Assembly (NCBI GenBank): GCA_965153455.1
Contig: OZ234499.1
Coordinates: 5,900,515 to 5,964,514 of the forward strand
Length of the DNA stretch: 64,000 nucleotides
Reading direction: 5' to 3'
Source of the DNA: Sphagnum compactum
Lineage: Eukaryota; Bryophyta; Sphagnopsida; Sphagnales
A program made the translations under genes and the position numbers. Numbering within the stretch: position 1 is the first letter of the stretch; the number at the start of each line of letters is the position of its first letter. Positions 50,110 to 63,904 of this stretch are shown one piece after another. The notes under the pieces are model-generated. The model made no database searches. It saw only the letters and a program-made list of their open reading frames with translations, and was not told the origin of the DNA.

Positions 50110-53100
50110 GTGCATAACCCGCCTAGCACCTCCAAAAGGAAGTATGAATCTTGTAAGAAGTACAAACAGAGATTTCAATAAAGGTTGTCATGCACAACTC
50201 AAACATTTTTTTCCCAATCTCAAATTCAATTTTTTTAGAGTTTACCTTTCTTTCACAAGGTGAAATTCTATTAACTCATTTATAAAATTTCACTTATAGC
50301 ATGTGTGGAGATGGTTAGATCGATGAAAGCATTGGCAATAAGCATGTTTAGGTTTGTTGATAATGATGTTTCATTGGAATTGCTTCCCAATGCCAATTAT
50401 GCCATCATATTCAATGCAAGTCTTGTATGGGGGAAGGAGGATTAGAAAAAATTCAAGGTTCTAGTGATGAATTTGATTGTAGCTTTTAAAAAAATTGTAC
50501 ATTATCTTATATTACCCTCTTAGATTTTGTAGAATATCCATATTATTCAAAGAAACTAATATGTATATAATTTGGTTGGGGGACAATGTTGTCACATTTT
50601 GTTGGTCGGTCAAAGGGATGGTGAAAACCTTTATTCAAAAAGGTTCTCATGCATTGAACATTAAGTAATATTCTTTGTAGCATTACAAATAAACACTTAA
50701 CATATAAGCCTAAAACTCCATTTGAACCTCATGTTGGCAACCGAATGTTAATTTACCATAACATTAAGAATGTTAGTTTGCCCTCACTCTTTAACATGTA
50801 ATCCCAACCACTCTTTGGGTTGGTATGGACTATGAACCCCACCCACCAAGGTATCAAGTTTGGTGTGATCTACTTGGATGATTTCTTTAGGTCATGGTTG
50901 GTAGAATTTCTAAAATATTCTTGATATATGCAAAATAGCTTTGGACCTAACATTATCACAACATAATTGCCAAGGTCATCATGAGCTATAACAAGCTTGT
51001 ATTTTACACCGCCATGGCAAAATGACACCTATTGGAATAGTCATAATTGAGAACCATTTTTCAAAAACAACCTAATTTTTTTACTTACATTGCAAACTAA
51101 CAATGTGAATGGCTTGGGGTTTGAAATTTTAGTCATGACATTCAATAAAACAATGTAAATTTGATGAATTGTATTTAAATGTGCTTTGTGTATATGTATA
51201 ACCGTGAATAATGGCTTTGCATGTATAAGCATGATACATTGTTGTATTGTATGTAATTTCTTTTACAATGGTTTTTTTACAATTTTTTTTCATGGTTCAT
51301 TTTATTATTATTGTTTCATAAGTTAACCTTCTTTTTAAAATGATGCAAATTTATTCAAATTGTAGGTTTTCACATTTCATGTGCTTATGATTGAAATAGG
51401 CTATTTGAAAAATGATAAGTGACTTTTGTAAATTATGAATGATCAAGTACTTGGAAGTGTGAAATGTATAAAGTTAATCCTAAATTAATTTATGCATCCA
51501 TTTGTCAATAATGATTTTTAAAAAAACTATGGTTAAATATTACCCTGCACAATTATAGAACAACATAGAAAAGCATTGAAAATGGTAATTATTGTCAAAG
51601 TGGAAGTTCAATTATTGACATTGAAAATGAAAAATTTGGATTATGAAAAGTTGGACTTGTTGGTATGATTTCATTATTCTACTTTTCAAATTTCCAATAG
51701 GCCATTGAACTCAATTAACCTTTTTTTCACTGCATAAGTTCTTATCAACCAATTTTTTTTGTGAATTTTTTTGTAAATCTACACTTTTAAAAAATTATTG
51801 GACCATAAGATTCCTTTTAGATATTTTTTTAATTCACCACATTCTAAGGAGAAAAAAAATGGTTTAGTTACCATATTAGACACTACATTTTTTAAGATCA
51901 CAAAAACATAACATGATTCTAGAAAATATCTACTTCTCTTTGACATGTAACCAAGTTTGGTTATTTCCTCTTATGGATGGTTGCCATTGCATGGATACAT
52001 CACAAAATCGGGGAAAAAAAACCATGGTTTTTATATATGCATATGATGACAAATGAACCTAGTTTATTTATTTATTTATTTATTCATTATGATTCATTTG
52101 CAATTGCATCCAAAGTTCCATTCTTTTGTTTAAATTTTTATGAGATTCATAAAACAAAATATTGAACTTGTATTGATTTTTAGAAAAGGTGTCATTTCTA
52201 ATGTTGTCCAATTCTTCCTTTTTGAAAGGTCCACTAGTCATAGTTTTGACATTTAAATTGGCTCATTCTTCAAGTGCAAGTTTGAGTTCAGTTCTTTAAA
52301 TTTTTAAGCCAACAATTTCAAAAAATTTGTTTTTTGATCGAATTCAAAAACCTTTGGGCCTAGTTCAAAAAAAGGTTTAATTCGATGTACACATTACACA
52401 TTCCCCAAAGCTAATTTTTTTAAAGATATGAAAAACAAATTGAAATTGGAATATCAATCACCTACCTAAAAATTATATCTTACTTGTTAACATTTGAAAA
52501 ACTTTAATGTGCCCACCTTTTAAACCTACAAACTACCTATTTTCAAATTTTTATTTTCAAGGTTCTAATTATGTTTTAGTTCTAACAAAAGGGTGTAGTC
52601 ACAATCTAACTAGCCAAAAAGAGTGTTGAATCACAAAGAAAAATAGTCAAAATAGGATAAATATTTATGTTTTGCCATTTAAAGCCATGGTAATCATGAC
52701 AAATTGTTCTTTTTCATTGAAACCAAAAATCCCATTGGATGAAATTTTAAGTTTAAGTTTTGATTTAGGACCTCTAAAAGTGAACACGTATGACATTAGA
52801 TAGGAGTTAATTTTGTAAAGAATTATCAAAAAGACTCATATAATAAAACACATTTGATGGGTAAACAAAAAGGATAAAAACTTGTTAGCCACATTGAAAA
52901 AACATTCATACCTTAAAATATGTGGAATCTTAAAACTTTGAAAATTCAAAAAACTTTCCAAAATCAATCCAGAATTTTAAAAATTTGAAAGTTCTTTATC
53001 ACATATAAATGAGGTATAATCTACATGATAAGTTAAGAAGAATTGTAGTTTATTATAAAATAAAACATAAAAATGTAAAAAATGAATTTTTGGTTATAAT

Positions 53101-54360
53101 TTGAAATTGTTATCATTGTTTATCAACATAACATTAAATTTACAAGGAATCAAGACACTTTCAAACAATCATATCTACTCAAAAATGATAAACAAAAAAA
53201 ATATCATGTACTAAAACAACTATAAACATTTATTATATCAAATTGCAAAAATAATTATTTCAAAATTCATTCGGATGAATAAGTTTTTAAGGGGAAAAAA
53301 GACATATAGTCCATTTCTAAAGTAATCATGTTAGCTTATTGTATCTTGTTTGCACACAAAAGGTTAGTTTCATGGTCTAGTCCTCATATTAATTCCACCA
53401 AGAAGGTGTTGGGTTGAGTATAGGTTTAGGTCACAAAAACTTTAAACTTAAGCCCTTGAATTTAACATTCCAAACTAAATAGACTACCAACATTGCTCCT
53501 TTATGTGGACTCAATAAAAAAATTACTTAAGTGAGGATTAACAGTAATAACCAATTACAAAGTAGCAAAATTAAGAGAGATGATATATCATACATAATTA
53601 TTGACTTAGTTACAAATTTATTAATAATTTATCTAATATAGATGATACTACAGCAAACCCCATTGAAATTAAAGATGTTTCCATTGAAATATGTATAATT
53701 AAAGGATTCCAATTGTAATAAACCATTGGCACTAAAGTTAGAACACAAAACATTACTTAGGCAATTTTTTCTAAAAGGGGGACATGTAGTAGGTGGTGTA
53801 CCTACTAAAGGTTCTTTGCAATATTCACTACAATAGATCTTGTCATTTTCCTTGTCATTTCAAACATTGAACAATTTTATATTCAATAAAAAAATACAAT
53901 TCATTTAAACCATCAACTTATTAACACATCATGTGAATAATGATGATTAATGGGCTCCATCATGTGATGTTTATGTTTATTGAAATGCTACCTAACATTG
54001 TTATTAAATTTTGAAGTTTCATGTTATTATCAGTATTATATTAAAAAAATTGTTAGACTAAATAACATTTTTTCCACAATGTGTCGGTGGCTAAACCCAT
54101 GACATGGACTCCAAAACCAAATTTGAAAATATTGTATTTTTTAGATAATAATAAATATTTTTGGCTAGTCTCAACATGTTATCATGCAATTTATTGCTTA
54201 ATGGACCAATGATTATGATAAAAGATATTGATTTTATTTATTTTTAATTTACCCATTTGGATTGGGAACAAGTTCCGAACATGCAACTCATTGTCAATCT
54301 TTATGGTTGCGTATATAAATTGATATGGCAAGATGATTAATTAACTTTAATCAATACAAA
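50110..54360. other. AT-rich gene-free stretch
   Basis: No frame above 65 codons and no domain on either strand. Simple tracts such as (TTTA)n at 52061-52085 occur. I see nothing else. Confidence 0.5.
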
Positions 54361-54361
54361 A

Positions 54362-54440
54362 ATCAGATGCCACAAGTGAAATTTAAACCTTCACCTTGAC
54401 CATAAGGCAAGTTCTTAATCATTTGGTCACCAGTTCGCAT
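54362..54440 (-). repeat. tRNA-like head, probable degenerate SINE
   Basis: On the minus strand, TGACCAAATGATTAAG (54414-54429) resembles a tRNA A box and is followed at tRNA-like distance by GGTTTAAATTTC (54378-54389), a decayed B box (consensus GGTTCGAATCC). Several consensus positions are lost, so this is a relic. Confidence 0.38.
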
Positions 54441-54449
54441 TGTGAGTAT

Positions 54450-57400
54450 AATGTAATCAAATAAATGTAAACACATGTATTACGTGTATTTTAAATGGTG
54501 TGCATTAAAATTCAACTATGCAATTATTTAGCTTCACATTGAAGTCAATTGACATGTCTTTTATTTCATTATTTAGTTTAATTCATTCTTAATTTCATAA
54601 TTACATTCAATTTTTTAATATTTTTTTCCACAATGTATAATTATAGGAGCCACCAAAACATAGGATTAAGTCTTTAACAAGTCCTTGAAAACACAATATT
54701 CTAAAAAATATATTTAAAATCATGATTTGTTAATCAAATTTCAATTTAAAAAAATTCTTATGACCCAAAAAATATGTTGCCTTATATTATAACATAAAGG
54801 TGTACATTAAAAAATTCTCATAAAATTTTCATTTTCAAATCATTTGAAGTATATTTTAAAATCCTTTAAGCAACGAAAAACATTAATTTCATTGTTTTAA
54901 AAACGTTTTTGGATATTTCATACTCATTAGATTAATTTCAAAAAAATTCAAGAGTTTCCAAAATACATTGAAATATTGTTTTACAATTTCATCAAAAAAA
55001 TTCAACATCAACTTAGATAATCATTATTTGAATGAAAACTTAAGCAATGACCACATCCTAGAACGGCTCCTTGATTCTCGTTTGCATTGATACATTATAT
55101 CAATGTTCAATATTAATTTCGAAAATAAATAAATAAATAAAATTGATTTATAACTCAAATATTATAATTTCATTTAGATTAGATCTGATTATTTTGTTTA
55201 TTTATTTTCATTAGTTAATCTAGTTTTATAACATCTTTGTTTGCAAATGTTAGAAATTTACATAAAATGTTAATATTTAAATTTGGGAAAACATTCAGAT
55301 TAATTTATTTAAGATGAAATTGGATTTACATGTGAAAATATCTAATCAACTTCATAGGTACTTAATTTTGTAATTGTACATTTGATTTTTTTATTTCATA
55401 AATTCAAATGCAAAGACGTGACATTGATTTAAAATATTTAGTCCAAAAACTCCATTGTAATGGCTTTAATTACAATAATGTAGTTATGTAGTTATGAAAT
55501 CAATTCCACATACAATAGATACATAATTATGAATTGATTATACAATTTCATAAGTTTTGAATCTTCGAATTACATTTAAATAAATAAAATCCTAATTTCT
55601 TTATCACATTTAATTTAAATATGGATTAGAAAAATCAACATTTTTAATGTTTACATGTTGATAGGTTGATGTCCATGTCACAATTAGATTAATATATTTT
55701 AGTTCTGTTACTATAATTATAGCCATCACATAGGCGCCATGTGTTTTATGTTTTACACATTGACATGAAATCATTTGTGTCATTATTTGAATGACAAAAT
55801 TTAGTCACATCATTTTGATTATAATCTTGATATAGGTGCCACATAGTCCACATGTACATTGTGGTGTCCAATATCTTTAAACAAAAATTTGGATTTAGTC
55901 ATATTAAAAATACCTACTTTTCTAATTAGTCAACATACATAGTTCAAGTTAGTCATTTCAATCAAGTAACATTAACTATACACTTGTCGAAATATCGTTA
56001 TTAGGAGGGAAAAAGACATGTTTTTGTTGTCATGAACAAACAAAATTGAAATTGAGTTGTTCTATTGAGACTAATTGTCACTTTAAAAAATCCACTAATC
56101 TTGTTATACCTTAATGAAAATAACTTGAGTGCACACTATTGAACCTATTGTACTTAAGTGATGCAACATACATACTTGCAACACAATGTGCAGCAATATG
56201 TTAAACATAATCTTATAAAACCAATGTAACAATCCAAAGTTCTAATACACAAAATAAGTCTTTGTACTCTTGTTATTCCTTATATACTACACATCATACC
56301 CTCACATCCAAATTACACACAAGTTCTATTCTCTACCAAAACCTCCACACAAAAGCTACCACACACTTCAACCCCCAAGAAAACCAAATTTTTATCCTTC
56401 ACCATTACCCAAATAAGTGGCAACTACTATCTCCTCCATTTCCTCAAGTTCATGCTTTCTTGGGCCCTATTTTCTACATCTACTTATTTTCAACCCAATC
56501 TTCTCCTCTATTTATGGCAACACCCTCTATATTAGTGGAGGTAGTTTAAAACCTACCTACTAGTAGTAATTCACAAGTTACCAAACTATCATCACTATTC
56601 AACCACAATCATTTTTTACCTTTAACAGTTGTATGAAATTTGAAATGTTTTTGTTTTGGGGGAAAAAAAAAAAACAAAACCATAACTTGAAAGATATATT
56701 TTTCTTAATTTACAAGAGATGAAAAGTTGCATGAATGCTTGGAAAGGAGTGGGATGGACTAAAATATATGTGGTTATGCATAATGTAATGCAATTTATAT
56801 TGCAAAAAACTATAAACCATAAAGAAACAACACCAATAAACATGGCATGGGGCAAAATGGAAGCTTAAAGATGACGATGTTGATTACTCTTAACCTTAAT
56901 AACTTTAATGGTTAATAATTGTGATATATGTTATTAACACACTTATAACATGAACATTTGATGAAATATGTGCTTATTTTTGGTTGGAAGGTGTACACCA
57001 CATGTGTTTTTTCAAGAAAGGCATAAACATTTAGATATGAAAACATTAAATTCTTTGCTTGATGGGAAACATTATTACTTTATTCCTTAGCCCTGGACTA
57101 TAAATTATTGAAAGGTTTCGAACCTAAAGGGAATATTGTGAAAAAGAGATGGTGTGACATATTGCCCTCCAACTTTAAGCTTACATGATCAAAACTTTGC
57201 ATAAGTAAAAGACAGGAAAAAAAAGTTGGACTCATATGGGTAGTTTTGTTGCAACCTTAACCTTTAACTTTTGACTAAAGTTAAGGCATGAAAAGGGAAA
57301 TGAGTCAAGAGCACATCATGAAATTTAAGGCATTCCCACAATTGTGGGAGAGTGCCAAGAAATGAATTTTAACATTCTCTAGAAGATTCCCAGTTTGGGA

Positions 57401-58370
57401 ATTGGAGTCAAACTACAATTTCTTGAAAGTTTGAAGCAAGGTTTGAAGGACCAATTGTTTATAAGATTGAACCTTTTTTAAATTATTGAAAAGACGATGA
57501 AAAGTAAATATCCAAAGTGAGGTTGCATTCCCCATTTGAAGATTTGAAACATAATTTGAATGGCTTATTGAATGGCCAAAAATCAAATTAACATTTCAAT
57601 TTTCAATCATTAAAATGTTCAACAATAGGATCAAATTAACACCTCCAATTGGAATGTGTGATATGATGTTGGAAATATCTTTTACAAGTTTAAAACTTTG
57701 CATTTGAAAATTCCCAAATCAAAATCTACATGTAAGAATTACATGAACCTATAAAATAATACAACCTATAATTTGGTAATTAATAGGATTGTTGAGACTT
57801 TCACTTGGTAGCCCTTATCATTTATGCTACATTGATATAATCCTCACCATCATATGTGAAATATACTAAAAGGAGGAGATTGATGTTTCCTCCCCAATTT
57901 GGGCAATGGTGAATCATGTAAATGTGGGTCTCTTACGTCTTTATTTGTGCACCATTCCAAGTTGAATTAACCACTTTTTTTTTGGGGTTGTGCAAATTGA
58001 TTTCACTTTGAGTTTAATTTTGTGAGTTGTTCTTAAAATCATCTTGGAGTTCTCATCCTTTTTTCTTTGTAAAAAAATAAAAACACACATTGAATTTACA
58101 TTGCATTGGAAAAATAAGCATTCACAATGTTATTGATCCTTATACCATTTGATAAGCCTAAAGATGCATTAGGTTTGGAACAAATCAATTATAACAAATG
58201 TGTGAAAAGTTAAAACTAATAACTCAATTAATATAACTTGTTTGTTTTGTGAAAATGCAAAGGAATTGATCCCGCATAGGTTCTAGGATTGGAGGTATGT
58301 TCCAAAGAGCTTTGGGCTTCACCCATCCAATCCTTAATTGTTGATTTCATGGACTTGATTCAACAAGGCA
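54450..58370. other. AT-rich gene-free stretch
   Basis: Only low-complexity frames. The 95-codon frame at 56262-56549 is rich in Thr, His, Ser and Pro and lacks a domain; I do not call it. A (AAAT)n tract lies at 55125-55140. Confidence 0.5.
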
Positions 58371-58374
58371 AATA

Positions 58375-58630
58375 GCCCAAATACAATGGAGGCACCATTT
58401 GTTTGTTCCAAAGGTTCCAAGGTGGTTTCATAAATTGGAGGGATTGGGGTTTCTATTGTGGGGAATTAGTTTGTGGGTTATTTGGATCAAAAGAAATGAC
58501 ATTGTCTTTAATAATGATTGATGACATAACTAGAAGATTCAAAAAACTATTTAAAATGACTTGTTCAAATATGGTTAAGTAGCTTGGGATAGATGCTTAA
58601 GACTAATCCAAAAAATTTAGTATGTTGAAC
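58375..58630 (+). pseudogene. LINE (non-LTR retrotransposon) ORF2 C-terminal relic
   Basis: The plus strand reads VPKVPRWFHKLEGLGFLLWG, then ISLWVIWIKRNDIVFN (58405-58514), before a stop. This is the hallmark of the region after the reverse transcriptase in plant L1-type LINEs (zf-RVT region, pattern LWxIWxxRNxxxFN). After a frame change, 58558-58620 reads DLFKYG-stop-VAWDRCLRLIQK, again the expected downstream motif. Stops and frame changes show it is dead. No reverse transcriptase core remains nearby. Confidence 0.65.
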
Positions 58631-59439
58631 AACCAACCACATTTTGAATCCTTTGACAATAACAGGGCAAAATTTAGGTGACTTGCATTAGATTGGGTAG
58701 GTCATGTTTGGTGCTATTATGATGGACTTTGTAAAGGAGTAGTTTGATTTGAGCTTTTTCTCTCTTCCCCCTTTTCCCTCCTTTTTTGATGGCCTTGTTG
58801 TGTGGTTGTTTCCTCTTCACAATGAATTTGGTCATTTGTTTCCCCCTTCCCTCAAAGAGTTTTAAGAAATATTTTTTAATACAAATTTGCTCTAACACTT
58901 AGATGGCATAGGTGATTGAAGGTCATCGATGTCATGTTAATATGTTGGGCTATAGTGGCCAAATAAGGGGATTTCTTTTGAGAAAAAGAGAGTGCAACCT
59001 CCAACAAACAATGATCCATGTGTCATATGTACATGCAAAGTTCAATCATGTAACATATCGAAAAGGAATAAGTTTTGTACATGAAGGATAGTGCATTTCC
59101 TTTTGGTATCAAAAATAGGTATAGATGGAGTGTGGCTCTTTGAAACCATTTGAAAATTGACCAGAGTGAACCAGCCTCCATGACTGCACTAATTGGCCGT
59201 TCTGTCTACAAGATGGGTTGTGTTTTTCATCCTCCTCTTCACTCGACATTAACCAACAGTTTAGCATACTCAATTTTTTTGCTTGCTGACCTTTGAGCTT
59301 TTTGTTGGGGGCCAATTTTTCCTCAACTCTTACCCTCCATACTACCCTCCACCTAGTTACCCTATTAACCTACCCCTTGGCCTAAACCTTAAACCCAACT
59401 AACTAATAACCAATCCCTTACCTACCTTTTCTATCTTTT

Positions 59440-60190
59440 CTTCTCAAAACCTATATCTCTTCCTAACTAAACCTATATCTATTTTTGGCTAGATTTCTAT
59501 CTCTTGGCAAAACTTATATCTCTTCTTGACTAAACTTTTTTTTTGGCAAAAATTATATATATTTTTGGCTAAACAATTAACTCTTGGCAAAACCTATATA
59601 TTTTCTTGGCTAAATTTTTTTGGGCAAAACCTATATTTTTTTTGGTTAAACTTTTTTTATTGGAAAAACCTATATCTTTCTTGACTAAATTTTCTCTATT
59701 GGCAAAACTTGTATATTTCTTGGTTAACTTATTAATTTTTGGCAAAACTTATATCTATTATTGGTTAAACTTTTCTCTTTTGGAAAAACCTATATTTTTT
59801 TGTTAGTTAAACTTTTTTTCTCTTAACAAAACTTTTATATATTTTTGGCTAAAATTTTCTCTTTTAGCAAAACCTATATCCCTTCTTGGCTAAAGTTTTA
59901 TCTCTTGGTAAAAACTATATCTTTTCTTGGCTAAACTTTATCTCTTGGCTAAACTTACATATCTTCTTGGCTAAATTTTTTTATCTTGGCAAAACATATA
60001 TCTTATCTTAGTTAAACTTTTCTTTCTTGGCAAAACTTATATTTTCCTTCTTGGTTAAACTTATCTCTTTTGGCAAAACCTATATCTATTCTTGGCTAAA
60101 CTTTTAGCTTTTGGCAAAACTTAAAATCTACACTATTCTTGGCTAAATTTCTAACCCTTGGCAAGATTTATATTTATGTTTGTAATGGTT
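59440..60190. repeat. AT-rich minisatellite, about 40-bp period
   Basis: About seventeen degenerate copies of TTGGCAAAACCTATATC followed by TTCTTGGCTAAACTTTTCTC. Unit spacing is near 40 bp with length drift from variable T runs. Because both halves contain TTGGCwAAAC, the unit may itself derive from a 20-bp duplication. The open frame at 59606-59806 (Phe/Leu/Lys repeats) is a by-product. Confidence 0.85.
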
Positions 60191-60836
60191 TGGAGTTCTC
60201 AAAACTAACACCTACTATATGGGTAACATGTAAGTATTGCCTATTATGGCAAATACTAATAGTAGTTGAAGATTTAATCTCAACATGCAATACCCACATA
60301 TGAAAACAATGCCATTTATGATTGAAATGAAACTTTCTTTTTTGAAATTTTTTTTGCTTCCTTTAGATTATTTTTTTAATTTTTTGTATTTTTATTTCTC
60401 ATTCTAATTTTTTTAAAATTTTTTTTCTTGTTCTAAATGATTTTTCTTCTATTTCTTCTTCATAATCAATTTTTTAATTTCTTTATTTTTAAAAATTAAA
60501 AAAAAATTCAAAACTACCTTTGTCAATTTGTTTATCATTAAATATGCATATTTTATTCCCAACATTTGGGTATTATGTGAAACATGAAAAAATCTAATCA
60601 ACATCCTATGCCTCAGATGTGAGTATTACACAATTTTATTTTATTTTTTCTTCTTTTAATATATTTCTCATCACAACATCAAAAACTAAAAATGAAAATA
60701 TTGCATACAATGGACCAATCATATTGTGGTGGAGCTTGAATGAAAATGGACCTAAATTTTGCAATACCCTCGTGATAAAAAAATTTAGTGGAGAAAATGA
60801 AAGATATTGTGAAATGTTCTATTTTAAAAAGTAAAA
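60191..60836. other. AT-rich stretch, nothing recognised
   Basis: T-rich low-complexity sequence with short frames; no repeat unit or gene seen. Confidence 0.45.
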
Positions 60837-61695
60837 TATCCAAATTTAAATAATTATTCAGCGGAGACCCAACCCAACAAACGTGCTATTGAAATATGGG
60901 AATACGGATTTTGAAGTGCGATGGATGGGCAAGGAAAGGCATTCTCGCCGGATACAGTGGGACCACACCGGACATGCAATTATTTGTCACTTAGACGTAT
61001 CGGCCAGCCATCGCTGTGTAAACTTTATTTGTCGTAGAGAAACTTATTTCCAATGCTCATACTTTCTGACCAGAAAGCGACAATAAGTTTGGTAATAATT
61101 CCGGTGGGCCATAATCGACAAATTCATTCCGGCAAGTTGAGAAACTTGCTCGTATATACCACTCTGTTGCCAACGCGGGGGGTGGGGGGGGGCATTACTT
61201 GGCTGATTTTTTGTCTCATCTCGTCCAATTTCATTTGCCACAAACTACCTAACCACTAATTCATTCAAATAGGTACCCTAAGTACCAAAGCAAGTTCAAC
61301 ATTTTGCAAGTTTCCAGTGTCCAATAATTTTCTGGTTTTGAAGATTCTGTGAATTGAGAAATATAAAATAGTCCAAAACATTCTAAAGGATTCTCTATTT
61401 TCTTTCACAAAATTTTGTTCTTTGAAAAAAAAAATTTGAAAAAATTTCAACATTTTTACAAATAGTACAATTTAGTGTGGAAGATGCTCAAAGTTTAAGT
61501 GCTGATCCACAAATTTTTATTTTATTTTCAGAAATAGTTTTTACAGAGATTTTTTTTTTTTTTTTTGGGGTCTGAAAGAGAATGAAACATTTTTTGAAAT
61601 ATTCACTAATGTTTTATTTACTGAAATTGAAATTTCAAAATTAAATGATTATTTGGCGGAGAGACCTGATGAACATGCTATTCCACTATGGTATG
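60837..61695. repeat. Diverged direct repeats about 800 bp apart
   Basis: The segment around 60837-60900 (AAATAATTATTCAGCGGAGA ... GTGCTATT) recurs at about 61640-61695 (AAATGATTATTTGGCGGAGA ... ATGCTATT). The enclosed sequence is GC-richer at 60880-61200. The arrangement could be a segmental duplication or the ends of an old element; TG...CA LTR termini were not seen. Confidence 0.5.
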
Positions 61696-61999
61696 GATTG
61701 AGTGGCTTTTGGGGTTTACGTTTTAGGGGGAGGCGGGGTGCGGGGGTGAAATTTTTGGATCCAGAAACAAAAACAATAATGTGGTGCTAAAGTGTACAAA
61801 GGGTCTTTTTAGAAAAAATAAAATAATAATAATAGACGTGCATAAGTCGCCATATTTTGAGGAAAAAAGCCTGACATATTTTGACAATGAGTTCTTGAGT
61901 CGCCAGATCAAAGCAGGATTTGCTGGTTGACCTTTAGCCAAATTTCGCTCATTCCTCTTGTCGACGATTGTCCATCCCACCTACTTGCCAAAATTGACA

Positions 62000-63001
62000 G
62001 AAAAACCTCTGACGACGTTACTTTAGTTTAGCCGTATGTCGCCAAATTTATGGTGAAATTGTGCAAAAATTCCTGACAACTTGGCTCCCCACAAAGTCTG
62101 GCCCGGTTTAGGTTTTTTCGCGGCACGGGTGTGCGGATGCGGGCCCCGCTTAACCGAGCGCTGGTCGGCTTCCCGGAACTGGCGCTGGGCCCAGCGATGG
62201 TGGGGGTGCAAACTTCGAAGCTGAGACGGCTGCAAACAGAGAGCCTCGATCTTTGAGCACTCAATGACCTTCCTTGCGCGCAACCTCAGCGTACGCGACT
62301 GTGATGCGGAGCGGCAGCTCTTCAAGCTCCTTCTGGGGATATCAATTTCAGCCCGTAGCGTTGCCGTATTGCGACGAAAAGGTTTGGCAAACTTTCTCTC
62401 AGTCTGGTGGTACTCTTGGCAACAGAAGAGCGTTGGATCCACGTTCATCAGTTTGAGAAATGCATATCTTGGTCTTTTGTCTATGTTAGCACTGGCTGTT
62501 TAGAGAGAGGAGGGAGGGGGGGGCACAGATACGGACTGCTCCAACATGATAGCTATTGCTCTGGAGTTTCTAGGCGTTGTTGCATTGCATTGTTGTGAGG
62601 GGACACATATAGAAGGATTTCAGTGGTCAGCGTTCTTTTTGTTTGTTCAAGAAAACGGGAATGTAAAGGTTGTGACAGGCGGATCTTGGAATTTTTGTAG
62701 GGCGACAACAGGAAGTTTTGAAGCTGCTGCATTCGTTTCTCGCAGTCTTAAAGGAAGGCGGTCTGTATCGATGAAGCGTTTTTTTTTGTTTGCTGGAGTG
62801 AACTGTGGCTCAGGGAAGTGAGGCAGTGTGCGCGAAGAAAGCTCGTGATCCAGAATTACGCTTTTTAGATCTGTGCGTTGAGAGATCTGAGTCTTCCTTC
62901 GCAATACTTTGTCTGGCCGCCCACCCTGGCCATCTCACGGTCTCTCTCACTTGTGACGGCTGCAATCGTTGCAGCTCCCATCTATCTATCTATCTATCAC
63001 G
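62000..63001 (+). promoter_or_regulatory. Promoter and 5' UTR of the Sec14-like gene
   Basis: A CpG-rich, GC-rich block (about 62090-62440) is flanked by AT-rich DNA, followed by a leader with a (TCTA)n tract at 62980-62998 just before the ATG. The minus-strand 141-codon frame across the GC block is arginine-rich and lacks a domain, as expected of GC-rich noncoding DNA. Upstream ATGs exist in 62461-62900, so the leader may contain uORFs or an intron. Confidence 0.4.
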
Positions 63002-63753
63002 ATGATCCATGATCTGTGCCACTGCGCTTCTAAGAACCAAGGGTCAGGCGCTATGTCCAGCGGAGAGGAGGACACAACGAGTGTTCATCCTGAAGATTTG
63101 ATGCAGTCGCAGCAAGAGACACTTCATAGATTCCGAGTTATTCTAACAGAGGAAGGACTGATCCGCAAACGAGACGACGATAACTACTTGTTACGCTTCT
63201 TGCGCGCCAGAGCTTTCAATATTGCGAAAGCTAAGGCCATGTTTGAGGCTATGCTTGAATGGCGAAAAGACATAGGCGCAGACACAATCAAAGAGGTGAA
63301 GCGATCCATCCCCGCCTTTCCATTCTGTGAATATTGTAACATTGTCCACACGGATATTAAGAATGTTTTGAGAGAGGAATCATACATTTGCTGAGCGGTA
63401 GGTAGGGTCTGGAAGATCAGGGAAAATTTTCCATTTTCCTTGCAGATCTGGATTTAATGTCGATGCTGATTCCCGTGTGGCAGCAGACCTTCCAGTTTCC
63501 TGAAAGAGAAGCAATTAAGGAGCTGTATCCGCACTTTCACCACAAGACAGATAAGATGGGCCGCCCAGTGTACATTGAAAGGTTAGGCCAGTTGCAGGTG
63601 GACGAGCTTCTCAAAACCACAACCATGGACCGCATGCTTCTCTACCACGTCAAAGAATGGGAGACTCTGATCGACTGGAAGATTCCAGCATGCTCCAAGA
63701 TGGCTGGCACCTGCATTTCTCAGACACTCACAATTCTGGATATGAAAGGATTG
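63002..63753 (+). CDS. Sec14-like phosphatidylinositol transfer protein, 5' part
   Basis: Two coding exons, 63002-63295 and 63487-63753, join in phase 0 and encode 187 residues; the rest lies beyond the window. The CRAL-TRIO N-terminal helical domain includes IRKRDDDNYLLRFLRARAFN and AKAMFEAMLEWRKDIGADTI. The lipid-binding domain begins with PHFHHKTDKMGRPVYIERLG, then TTMDRMLLYHVKEWE and IPACSK, then TLTILDMKGL. These match the plant Sec14/SFH family, in which the protein presents phosphatidylinositol and phosphatidylcholine to lipid kinases at membranes. Start choice: ATG 63002, or 63053 (MSSGEEDTTSV), which looks more like family N-termini. Exon 2 begins at ACC 63487 after GCAGCAG. The exon 2 donor is TTG|GTAATT. 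Whether a nodulin C-terminus follows cannot be seen. Confidence 0.9.
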
Positions 63754-63904
63754 GTAATTGTTTCGGGCCTTTTAGTCTTTTCTATGTATTTTAGTGAAGC
63801 ACACATGTCTAGTGCTCTGTGCTTCTCAGTTGAACCTACATGCCCTTTTGTGTCTACCACTAAATAGAACAGGTTTATCTGCTGGCCCAAGGTATAGGAG
63901 AATG

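Noticed and set aside
56262-56549. 95-codon plus-strand frame
   Set aside because: Low-complexity Thr/His/Ser/Pro product from C-rich AT DNA; no domain.
59606-59806. 66-codon Phe/Leu/Lys repeat frame
   Set aside because: By-product of the 40-bp minisatellite.
62023-62448. 141-codon arginine-rich minus-strand frame
   Set aside because: Lies in the GC-rich 5' region of the Sec14-like gene; arginine richness is expected of GC-rich noncoding sequence and no domain is present.
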